Of a stretch of 64,000 nt of DNA, positions 54,843-64,000 are shown piece after piece. Each line of letters starts with the position of its first letter. The stretch's first letter is position 1. The notes beneath the pieces are model-generated. The model made no database searches. It had not been told where the DNA came from and worked only from the letters and a program-made list of their open reading frames with translations. The stretch is from Sporobolomyces roseus. Lineage: Eukaryota; Basidiomycota; Microbotryomycetes; Sporidiobolales; Sporidiobolaceae. The position numbers and the translations under genes were made by a program. The stretch is from the NCBI GenBank assembly GCA_016617785.1, contig JADILM010000001.1:186001-250000 (forward strand), given 5' to 3'.

Positions 54843-57800
54843 ATGACAACGACGAGTACAGCACCTACAATACCAAACACATACAAAGCAAGCAATCCTT
54901 TCGCACCTTTCCTCTCATCATCAACAAGCAATCATGATGTCAACCTCTTCGCACCGAACGATATTTCACGAGATCTAGAAGAAGAAGAAGAAGAGGAAGA
55001 AGCTAGAAGTGAAGGTGAAGGCTACGATACTCAACTAGCTCAAGTATGTAAATGATTCCTTACCCTTGGTCGAAATCGAAATTGACGTTCAGACTTTTCC
55101 CACACTTCCGACTGCGGTTCACTTTACTCCTTCACCTCTCGCACTTTGCTCCCACAGTCACGTCCAACTCGACCACCATTCATGAGTGAACGACATAGGT
55201 CCTCGTCAGAACCAAACGTGTCGCCTTCTTCCTCGAGGAGTCACAGCTACTTTAAACACAAACTTCATCGGAAACCTGCTCCACCTCCTCCTCGTCCCAT
55301 CTTCCCACCACCTACACAGCAAGATGTCCCATTCTACGCCCCTCCTTCGAATGTGAGACCGGAGAGGGAAAGGGAAAGAGGAAGAGATGAAGAGAAGGGA
55401 AAGAGTAGGGAAGAATTGGAAAGACAGGAAAGGGTACTACTACAGAGAGCAATTGAAGAGTCAAAGAGAGACTCGGTGGGAAGTCAGAGGGTACGTCAAA
55501 GCCGTCGTTACATCGCTCGACCGTAAGCTGATCAAACTCTTCGCGCGAGCAGAGAAACGACGAAGATGTACAACTACAGCAAGCACTCGAAGCATCCCGA
55601 CTCGAAGAGCAGAAGCGTCCTCGCACGCCACCAATGTCGTCCCAAGAAGCGCAAGAACTCGAACAAGCACTCGCACTCTCGACGAACGAACCGCAACATA
55701 GCTATCTCTCTCGTTCTACAAATTCCCCTTCTCCCGTCAAACACAGTCGTTCCCGATCCGTCTCGAACTCCGACGGGCTTCCACCGTTCCCCTTCACTCA
55801 GGAGGATCTCGTCAGACCTTCGTACCCGAAAGAGAAATCGCATCTGTTCCCGCAAGGTCTACCTTCTTTGCCTCCCGGAGCGGGATCAACGAATGATGAA
55901 TACGAAAGAGAGATGGAGATGTTGACCTTGGCCATCAGGATGAGTGAAGAGGAGGAGCGGCTGAGACAAGAACGAGAAGAGAGGGAATTGAGAGAAGTTG
56001 TGAGAAAGGTCGAAGAGAAGGAAAACGCTTTGATGAGTACCTCGTCAAACGGGAAGCCACCAATTCCTCGACAGCCGAGTCCAACTCAATCTGCAGAGAC
56101 GACCTCGCCTACGACCTCACCGAAACAGAAACGGTCTTCGTGGTTTCGACCTCCTCTCGCATCGAAATATTCGACTGCGACTTCACCTCCCGCTTCTCCT
56201 CCTCTCTCGCCCGAATCGACCCATCGACCTGGACTCGAAGCTACTCCGACCGATTCGACAATTCGAAGCGGTGCGACCTCGTTCAGAAGTGCTGCTGAAT
56301 CTCTACCTTTCTCGAACCTCGTCCCGACCACTCAGTCTCAGACGAGTCTCCAACAAGCTCACCCACCTCAACCTCGTCGACAACCTCCGCCTCCACCTCA
56401 ACCAAATCGATTACCTCCTTCTCCTCCCGAAACTCCCGTCGTCTCGAATACTCAGTTCTCTTCCCCTTCGACTGCACCTCCGATTCCTCCCCTACCCGCT
56501 TCCTACTCGCGATCTCGACAAGGAACCGCCGATTCTGACTTGTCGGACCTCGGACAACCTACCGCTCCTTTCGTTTCCGCTCATAGTGAAGCTTTCCGTC
56601 AAGCGAACGATGGCAGTCCGATCGAAATGCCTTACCTCACTCCTTCCGCCTCGAATTCTATTCGATCAGTCTACAGAAGCGCGGATGGGAGGGTCGCGAG
56701 TTGGGCTCTCGACGAAAGGAATGGGTCGAACAACTCGGGATCTGGATCCGGCAGTGCGAGTGCGAGTGGACACAGTCGAGGAAACAGTGTCAATCGAAGG
56801 TCTACCGATGGACATGGAGATGGTGTTGGACGAACTACGCCGGATCGTTCTGACGAGGGAGGAGGAGACGAGAGAAGGAGGAGTTACGAAGAAGGAGACG
56901 AAGGAGACCTCAATTCAATGCGACTCGCGATCAGGAATCCTGATTCGAGTCCCGCTCCTCCTATCGAATTCGGACATCAAGGTCGATTCGTCAGTGAGCC
57001 GCCTTCAGTCGACGTACCGAGGGACGTCGAAGGATCAGAACTTTATGGGTCGGAACCTGGAGAAGGGATCATCTTTGAAAGTGCATATGCTGGGAGGTCC
57101 ATGTCTGCTATCGACGAAGCGACGGAACCTGCGAGCTCGATCATCGCTGAAGAAGGTGGAAACGATTACTATCGACAAGGAAGTTACCCTTCGACTCTCG
57201 GTACGATGGATTCGACTGTTCATCAAGCGGTACCGGAAGGGGATGAAGACGAAGGTGGAGAGGACATGGAACGATCGATCACTTACCATGCGAGACCGAT
57301 GGAGGAACGAGAATGGATGCACGATTCAGTGCTTCGACGACCCTCTCAACCTCCTCCGACTGCTTCTTTGACACCAACTCCACCCGAAAGTGATTCGCCC
57401 ACTTCAAGTAGCGATCGAGTTCAACCTCAACTTCCGCCTCCAGTCGATCGAGGAACGATCCATGCCCGACAAATGACCGCTTCGACTGAAAGTTCCGCTG
57501 GGAACAGACTCAGCTTCCCTCTCCCACCTTTCAACTCGACTCTCCCTCCTACAGCTCCTTCTCCTATTGATTCTGTTGCCACTACTTCTCTACCCATCGA
57601 ACAAATCGGCAGTTCAGGAATCGTCTCCCAGGCTACCTCGACTCGACAACAGCAGAATGCATTCGCCGATGGAACTCGTTTCGGACATCCTTCGATCTGT
57701 GCAAGAGATCCAGGACATGCTTGTCCCGACGATGGGCTCGATGGAGCGGAAAGGGAAGTACCGGAATCAATCGAGTTGACCGCTTTGATGGACGATCCGA

Positions 57801-58987
57801 TCGGGTTGGGATTCAATGGAGATTCCGCGAGGAGGAGAGAGGAGACTGGCGGAAAGAGTATCTTGAGGGATGCTTGGGCAGTTGAAGCGAGAAACTGGGG
57901 TAGTTTGTTGCGCTTTTTGATGTGGTAAGTTCGAAAGCGCTCTCTTACAACTGTCTGACTCTTGACCCGCTCATCTTGATTCCCTTTGCGTAGGTACGGC
58001 GATACTAAACTCGTCGCTTCTCCGCAAGATATCGCTCTCGAGCCTACTCGACACTGTACGGCTGCCGCTTCACTCGAGTTCAGACCCGATGACGAAGGCT
58101 ACACGATCATTCGACTCGTCGTGGCTATCCTTCCTCCCGACGACCCCGAATCTCACGCTCATCGAGAGCTTACCGTCGAACACCCGAGCTCTACTCCTCC
58201 TGGAAAAGGAAAGGGTAAAGCTCGATCGTACTTCCAATCCTCTTCCACCGTTCCTTCCGACAATTCGACTCTTGCTACCTTCCATCTACCCGACTCTGTT
58301 CACCTTCCTTGTCGACTATCCGGTCTCGCAATTCAACTCTACACTCTTCGACACCTCGCTTCTATCGCTCGTTCGACGATGCCTGCGAAAGAAGGAGCCG
58401 CGCCGGGCTATCACGCACTTCGAGAACTTGCAACCGCACTCGAAAGGCTCACTGCTGTTGCAGCGGGTCGTCAACAACGAGATACAGCTTCGAGTCAAGC
58501 ACTTCCGAATTACGGGAACCAATCTGGAGGAGGAGGAGGCCGTGCAGACGAGAACGAACGACTATTGACACGACTTCGAGATCGATTGAGACGACTCAAG
58601 AGAGGAAGTACGGCCAACGAGAACAATACGACGAGTCCGACGAAACCTAACAAACTCGTCAAAGCTCCACCTCGCGAACGAGGTCAACCTTCAGGAGGAG
58701 GAGGAGGAGATTCTCCCGCGATGGCTCGAGCGGCACAACCTTTGGCGAGGAGTGAGCGAGTTTTGTCTGCGAACGATCACGATCAAGAGGAGGAGAGATT
58801 GGAAGAGGGAAGTGGAAATCATGTCGAAGTTGCGGGATCGAGGTTCTCGCTCGTTCAGAGGGAGCCACAGACGACGACGAGTCGGAGAGAGAGGATCCCA
58901 GAAGAGTGGCAGAGGAGGAACAACAACAATCAACATGGCCTTCGAAACGAAACTTCCTACATGCCTACTCTCAGCAAGCGACCTTAG
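54843..58987 (+). CDS. Multi-UIM (ubiquitin-interacting motif) protein
   Basis: Exons 54843-55043, 55158-55490, 55553-57924 and 57994-58987 give 1299 residues. Four UIM-like helices occur between residues of about 165 and 310: ELERQERVLLQRAIEESKRD, DVQLQQALEASRLEEQ, AQELEQALALSTNE and EREMEMLTLAIRMSEEEER. Each has an acidic start and the A-x-x-x-S core that binds ubiquitin. A Ser/Pro-rich disordered region of about 500 residues follows. A folded C-terminal part begins with AWAVEARNWGSLLRFLMWYG (spanning intron 3) and continues through CTAAASLEFRPDDEGYTIIR and LSGLAIQLYTLRHLASIA. A short repeat of charged helices (RLRDRLRRLKRG) precedes a disordered end. It probably acts in ubiquitin-dependent trafficking or turnover (inference). 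No known orthologue was recognised. Confidence 0.78.
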
Positions 58988-59237
58988 TAGTCAAATTCCA
59001 TTCTATTCTTTTCATATCTTGTCGAGGGGCCCCTCGTATATCATTTATGTATCTTTCCTCTCTTTCAGTTGTTGTATGATCTTTCGTTTTTGTCGTCGTC
59101 GTATGTGTTATCGAAAAAAAGCCTCGGTTCTCTGGTTCTACATCTTCTCATCGAGCTCACGCGAACTCCCGAACGACAAGGATAGAAAAAACGAATTGCA
59201 AAGATGCAGTCTTATGAGAATGCGAGAGACAGGCTGG

Positions 59238-61738
59238 CTATGATACATTCCCACTGTTTTTCTCCCTCTCTGCAAGCTCAAACAACTTTCCATACTTTTT
59301 CCCAATCTCTTCCAACTCCTTGACGAACTCCCCATGTCTCCTCTCCAATTTTCCCAACTCGTTCTCATTCCCATTTCTAATCCCTTTCAAGCTCTCACCT
59401 TCTTCTCCCTTCCCTTCTTCCTCCTTGATTCCCTTCTTCGCACCACTCAAACCCCTAGTCTTCTTGGCTGAAACCCCAACCTCCCACGCATGCTCTTGCA
59501 TTTCCTTCCACGCTTCCACATCCGAGATCAACCTTCTCGACCTCCCTGAACTAGGAGGAGGTGTAGAACCGTTCACTCGCTCAAAGCGATTCTTGACGGA
59601 TCTCGCAGGGGTCGAATAAGAGAGCCGAGAGAAGTCATGGACGAGCTTGCTGTGTGGTGGAGAGATAGCTGGTGGAATTTGCAAAGTATTCGAGCTGGAC
59701 GAGGAAGAGGAAGAGGGTTGGAATGCGTTGGCTCGAGCGAGAGTTGTGAGTCCACCCATTTCTATCGCTTCCCAATAAGTTCCTTCTTGTTTCCTCGCGT
59801 TCTCTTGGGTAGAAGGTGATGGTCGAAGAATTGAGAGACCTGGGGAGGAGAAAAAGGATTGGGAAAAAGTTGTGAAGGATGCGCCGCCATTGGATTGAGA
59901 GGGAGACGAGGACGAGGACGAGGGCGAGAGTGGAGGTGTGGTGAAAGGTGGTGGGATGTAAGGAGGTGAAGCTGTGAGAGTATGGGTGAGCAGGATGAGA
60001 GAAACGAGGGGAAGAAAAAGAGAAAGAGTTAAAACGAACTGCTTCGGAGATGAGACCAGTCAATGTTTTGGAACCAGGGATGTCGCTTGAGTGTAGAGAT
60101 ACAAGGTCGCTCATCAGGTTCGACGAGGAGTCTAGGTAGAGGATCAGAACTTGATCAGCTATGATCCATCGACGAGAGAGAGAGAAGAAAAAGCAGCTCA
60201 CTTCGAAATACAGTCTCGAGCTTCTTCAGATACACTCGCCGTCTTTGGTATAGTCAGATACTTCTAATCACAACAGAAGTAAGAGCGAACGTCAGCACGT
60301 GCCATCAACATGGAGACTTTGGGGAGGATCTCGAGGGTCGAAAAGCGAAACTCACCTTGAAATCGATGATTCTTTCATAAGTTTCCGCAATCTCCTCTGC
60401 AAAGAACGGTGCCTTCCCAAACAAAAGCTATGAATCCTCTCCCGTCTCTTTCAAACCATCAGTTTTGACCACTTTCCTCTCTCTCGCTCTCTCGAGATGT
60501 TGAAAAGAAATTTCGTTCTCTCTCTCACCTCATAAACGACGATTCCAACACTCCATAAATCCACTTCCATCCCGTACGCCCTTTTCTCCTCCTCACTCGC
60601 TCTCGAATGACTCGAAGAATCGAAATCTTGAGATTCCTCAGCGATCGATTCTGCGTACCTCAAGATTTCGGGAGCGATATAATCTGGAGTTCCGACGAGA
60701 GCTAATGCGTATTTCTTCGATACTGATGAAGAATGGGAGAGTGGGGAGGATGAACCGAAATCTGTTAGTTGTAAATGACCGGATGAGACGAGGAGGAGGT
60801 TGTGTGGTTTAATATCCCTACGTTAACACCTTCTCCAAATCAGTATCTACATCTCTCGAGCTGGAGAGGAAGGAAGGTGAACGGCTTACCGATGCGCCCA
60901 ACCTTTGGAATGTAACCATTCGATACAATCCAATAATTCAGCCATCCAATATCGTACCCATTCTTCTGGTAAGCCTTTTAGGGAGTCTAGATCTTGTTCG
61001 ACGAGAGAGGATTCGAGCAGAGTCCAGAGGTCTCCGCCTGAAGCGTGCGAGAGGACGAGGTGGATTGAGGATGGGGAGAGAAAGGATGCGATTAGCTTTG
61101 GGATTCGAGAGGATTCTGAGGAGGTCGAGTCGGATAGACGAAGGACGGCAATTTCGTGTGTGACGGATTGTTGCTATGTACCAGTGAGAAGCGCTTGTCA
61201 GTAATGTCGAGCGAGAGAGGAGTAAAAGGGGAGGGTAAAAACCAAACTTGTCGCATTCTGAAGGCCCAACGACGATCTACCGTCTTGATGACGAAACATT
61301 TGCCCGACGTGAGGGATTTACCAGTGAGTGTAGATGCTGGAGTGACTAATTCTACTCGATTGAAAGGTCCAGAAGTGGATAGAGTCGAGAGAGAAGGAAA
61401 GTCATTGATCGAGAGAGAGTTTGAAGCGATTCGTCTCAACGTTGGTGGTAGTTCTGTAAGTTTGAGAGTCAGTACGGGTAGCGAAGAGGTATAGAGGAGT
61501 ACTTTATACCTTTGCGAGCTGTTTCTAGTTGTATACAGCGTAAGACAGTTTGATGAAGGAATAATTCAAGTTGATCCGAATCCGACTCGGCGGGGTTGGA
61601 AAGAGTCGTAGCCAGCTGAGAGAGGGCAATCAATATCTCTTTCCTTCTCTCAGCCCATGTTTCCATCGTCTCGTTTGAAGCAGAAGCAGCTGAAAGTGAG
61701 ATGAGAGACGATGAGAGAAAGTCGCCTCTACCTCTCAT
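59238..61738 (-). CDS. AGC-type protein kinase, DMPK/MRCK-like
   Basis: Eight exons (61738-61510, 61453-61248, 61173-60890, 60817-60529, 60427-60356, 60263-60202, 60131-60040, 59971-59238) give 655 residues. The kinase domain holds GKCFVIKTVDRRWAFRMRQ, HLVLSHASGGDLWTLLESS, ELLDCIEWLHSKGWAHRDIK, LQLTDFGSSSPLS, LVGTPDYIAPEIL and VDLWSVGIVVYELLFGKAPF, then RHPWFQNIDWSHLRSTSPPY. GTPDYIAPEIL and the helix before the domain fit the ROCK/MRCK/DMPK branch. No clear glycine-rich loop is visible. After the kinase comes Ser/Pro-rich sequence and a C-terminal charged coiled coil (GKLERRHGEFVKELEEIGKK). Intron 2 has a non-consensus donor, GTTTGG. Other AGC branches remain possible. The partner neighbour, 51 bases away head to head, is the INO80F-like gene. 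Confidence 0.8.
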
Positions 61739-61789
61739 CAACTAGACTGAAACAACTCGAACTACGCGTATACATCAAGAGATATAGTC
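61739..61789. promoter_or_regulatory. Very short head-to-head spacer
   Basis: Only 51 bases separate the chosen start codons of the DMPK-like kinase (minus) and the INO80F-like gene (plus). Either the promoters overlap the coding regions or the kinase starts at a later ATG, such as METWAERRKE about 25 codons in. Confidence 0.5.
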
Positions 61790-62685
61790 ATGGCACCCTC
61801 TGGATCCAAATCAAAAGCATACAGTAACCCAATCTCGACTCAAGCAGGTGACTCAACCCTTGAATCATCCCCATTCTTCAACCTCACCCTCCTACTGACC
61901 TTCTCGACTACTCTAGATGACGCAAAGTATAGAACAAAGTACAAAGAATTGAAAGCCAAACTATCAGAGATTGAAGAGGTAAACCCCTTTCCCTCTCTCG
62001 CTCACTTACAATCTCGCTAACTCGTCACTCTCGCTCTCTATGTACAGGACAACACGAAATTATCAGTCAAAATCCTCAAGAGCAAGAAAGCGATTCAACG
62101 ACTCCGAATAGAACGAGCGTAAGTAGTTTCTCTCCTTCGCAACCACCCTCCTTAATCTCCCAACTAAACCCCATCTCCCCATCTCCAAATAGAATCCTAT
62201 ACGATCGCCTAACGTCCACCACCTCGCCTTCGAACCCTTACTCCCTTTCCTCCTCCTTACACCTCTCGAATCTCGCCTCAACCTCTTCCCTCGAACCTCT
62301 CTCGATCCTCTCTCACCCCTCATACCCACTCTCAGACCCTTCAGCTCCTTCACTCTATCTCAAACAATTGGACAAACAGAAACTCGCGGCGCTACAGAGA
62401 GGGGAAGCTGGGTTTGGGGAGAGAGTTAAGGAGGGAGTCGAGGGAGAAGGGAAGAGGGAAAGCGAGGAAAAGGAATTGATGAGTGTGGGAGGAGAAAGAG
62501 GGGGGCTCAAGGGTCAGGTTAGTGGACGAGTTGGTGAGAAGGAGATTGGATCGCAAATTGGGGGAACCGAGAATGGGCTTGCGAATATTCAATCTCAACC
62601 TCAAACTCAGATTCAAGCGATACCAGGAGCTTCGACGACGACGACGAGTGAACAACAAGGAATGATGCAGGTTGATCAGTCATGA
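61790..62685 (+). CDS. INO80 complex subunit F-like protein
   Basis: Exons 61790-61847, 61917-61978, 62048-62118 and 62193-62685 give 227 residues. The first three exons encode a conserved coiled-coil block: AKYRTKYKELKAKLSEIEED, NTKLSVKILKSKKAIQRLRI, ERAILYDRL. This closely resembles the N-terminal helix of INO80 complex subunit F (TCF3 fusion partner) proteins, which contribute to nucleosome remodelling in the nucleus. The rest is disordered: Ser/Pro-rich, then Gly/Glu-rich (RVKEGVEGEGKRESEEKE), then Gln-rich, ending QVDQS. Introns fall inside the conserved block with exact frame. The identification rests on the helix pattern only. Confidence 0.65.
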
Positions 62686-63637
62686 TAAAAACAGGGCTGT
62701 GTGTTGACTCGGGAAGGGAGTAGCGATTCCAGGACTCGGTGGTGATAATTGTCGTTTTTTGTCGGTTTTCTGTTGTAATGTTCTTCTCGAATTTTGGCAC
62801 GCCCGGTTTCACCATATACGTAATCAAGAGTCTCTCTGACCGTCGTTTGCATAAAGATTGGGATGGTGTTGGGCAGGCATCGGGAGGCCCTGCTCTCGCT
62901 TCTTCCATCAATAGGCGAAGAAACGCAAGCTCTACGATAGTTCTCTCTTCTCTCTCAACCTCGATGTGGACGTGTGAAGAGCTCTCCATAGTAACAACGA
63001 ATTGCACCCTCGAAACTACTACATCTCGATTCCTCCATCCCTCCAAAAGAGAATCCTCCTTCGATTGAAAAAGTTGATGTATGTTGCCTTAGTTATGAAA
63101 CCTCTATTCGAGTGGGGTTAATTCTACTATAGCTCGTATGAGGCGATTAAACCGGTCTTCGTTTCTTCTTCTCCATAAAAAAGAACCGTCTTCGTTGATC
63201 AAAGTCCGAAACCGTGTTTCTTCAAAATGATCCCCAAGATTTGGAAGATAGTCGTGTTGTGGGACTAGATAGAATACGATTAATGGTCAGTTTCAGAAGC
63301 TTCAGAGTGCGAGTTAGGGTGAGTGGAGACGTACAGGTGATTTCTGAAGAAGAAAGAGAGAGTTCCTCTCGCGCGCTTCAAGTCCTTGAATTTTTTCGAG
63401 GTTTGCTCAATCGTAGCCCTTTTTCTTGATCGAATTTTGATCCTTATACCGTTTAAAAACCACCCCTCTCAAAGATTCCCCCTTCGCCCTCAGCTTCGTT
63501 TCCTATCTTCGCTCTCAGCCGTCTTCTCTGTTCTCGAACGAACCTATTCATCCTTTCTCTGACTCTGTATCTGCAGTCGACCTGAATTGACTCGGAGTTC
63601 CGAAAAAGGTTCCACGTGGTTCGATTTGACTCTTTCG
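62686..63637. other. Intergenic stretch without a recognised gene
   Basis: These 950 bases follow the INO80F-like gene. Plus frame 62739-63068 and smaller ones have no motif or splice support. AT-rich words occur near 63110-63180 (CCATAAAAAAGAACC). The last 120 bases are pyrimidine-rich, as before other starts. Nothing was called. Confidence 0.4.
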
Positions 63638-63955
63638 ATGATCATCCAGATTCGCAGCGCCCGCTTCTCCGAGCTCCTTACTCTTCTTCGCTTCTTGCCA
63701 GTTCCATTTCTCCCTCGTCTGAGTATGATCCCTCGCATAATCGACCACCCATCTCTCGCAGATTTCCTAGCCTCGACTTGCCTCGAACAGTACGATAACG
63801 TTCGATTGAATCTCCTCTTTGGGTCACTCCTTCAAGGGATCAATGAATCGGAGCGGTCGAAAGGAGCGGAACCGTTGGAGGAAGAGCTGGAGGAGAAACC
63901 GGATTCGAACAGTCGGATACTCGTTTCGGTTTGGGAGGATGATGAATTACGGTAG
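63638..63955 (+). CDS. Possible 5' part of a gene running off the right edge
   Basis: The open frame from an ATG at 63638 encodes ARFSELLTLLRFLP, MIPRIIDHPSLADFLAS, EQYDNVRLNLLFGSLLQGIN and an acidic stretch ending SVWEDDELR. It resembles helical repeat-protein starts, but no family was recognised. It either stops at TAG 63953-63955 or is spliced at a GTAGGC donor at 63952 into sequence beyond the window. An internal ATG at 63723 is an alternative start. Confidence 0.4.
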   Translation: MIIQIRSARFSELLTLLRFLPVPFLPRLSMIPRIIDHPSLADFLASTCLEQYDNVRLNLLFGSLLQGINESERSKGAEPLEEELEEKPDSNSRILVSVWEDDELR

Positions 63956-64000
63956 GCTCGCTAGTTTGTGGTCTCTTTACAGGTGAAAGTATGACTCACA

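Noticed and set aside
1..64000. tRNA, rRNA, transposon, viral, toxin or CRISPR loci
   Set aside because: I looked for tRNA B-box-like words, reverse transcriptase or transposase motifs, terminal repeats and regular repeat-spacer arrays and found none I could support; a covariance-model or HMM scan would be decisive.

Overview
The window is nuclear DNA of an intron-rich fungus, most likely a basidiomycete yeast or dimorphic species. About 29 genes carry roughly 115 short introns, most of them 50-100 bases, with GTGAGT/GTAAGT-type donors, CTGAC/CTAAC-type branch sites and YAG acceptors. Genes lie on both strands with short gaps and no operons. Nothing bacterial, viral, transposon-like or CRISPR-like was seen, and no tRNA or rRNA gene was recognised. 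Exon joins were worked out by eye, keeping the reading frame across every intron and checking family motifs where the family was recognised. The species was not identified.

Positions 1-10,023: the 3' end of an RS-rich gene; a membrane-anchored protein of unknown function (minus); a RING-like/LysM protein (plus); a secreted subtilisin-family protease with a Gly/Asp/Ser block inside its propeptide (minus); and a divergent pair, mitoribosomal protein mS45/Bot1 (minus) and succinate dehydrogenase subunit SDH3 (plus). A 1.8 kb gap follows. Positions 11,831-21,178, all plus: a PX-PB1 protein, a plasma-membrane-type syntaxin with an unusually long tail beyond its membrane anchor, and a CaMKK/Ssp1-type protein kinase that appears to contain a 3-nt exon.

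Positions 21,303-35,384: a PNPOx-fold flavoprotein (minus) divergent from the ribosome-assembly factor RCL1 (plus, start codon apparently split by an intron), two unknown low-complexity proteins (minus), an Ap4A phosphorylase-like enzyme, cyclin L, an unknown seven-exon gene and histidyl-tRNA synthetase with tandem mitochondrial/cytosolic starts. Positions 36,061-50,705: an AGC kinase with a long tail, two shikimate dehydrogenase-family paralogues head to head, a mitochondrial RRG8-like protein, pyruvate dehydrogenase E1 alpha and a Zn2Cys6 transcription factor. Positions 51,244-64,000: a secreted Ser/Thr-rich protein with a basic coiled coil (minus), snoRNP protein GAR1 (minus), a multi-UIM ubiquitin-binding protein (plus), a DMPK/MRCK-like kinase (minus) head to head with an INO80-subunit-F-like protein (plus), and the start of one more possible gene.

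This is mostly housekeeping gene content (mitochondrial respiration and translation, rRNA processing, splicing-linked cyclin, signalling kinases). The best candidates for new biology are gene-structure oddities (3-nt and 12-nt exons, two start codons interrupted by introns) and unusual protein architectures (syntaxin tail, propeptide insertion, secreted coiled-coil protein), not a defence or mobile system.
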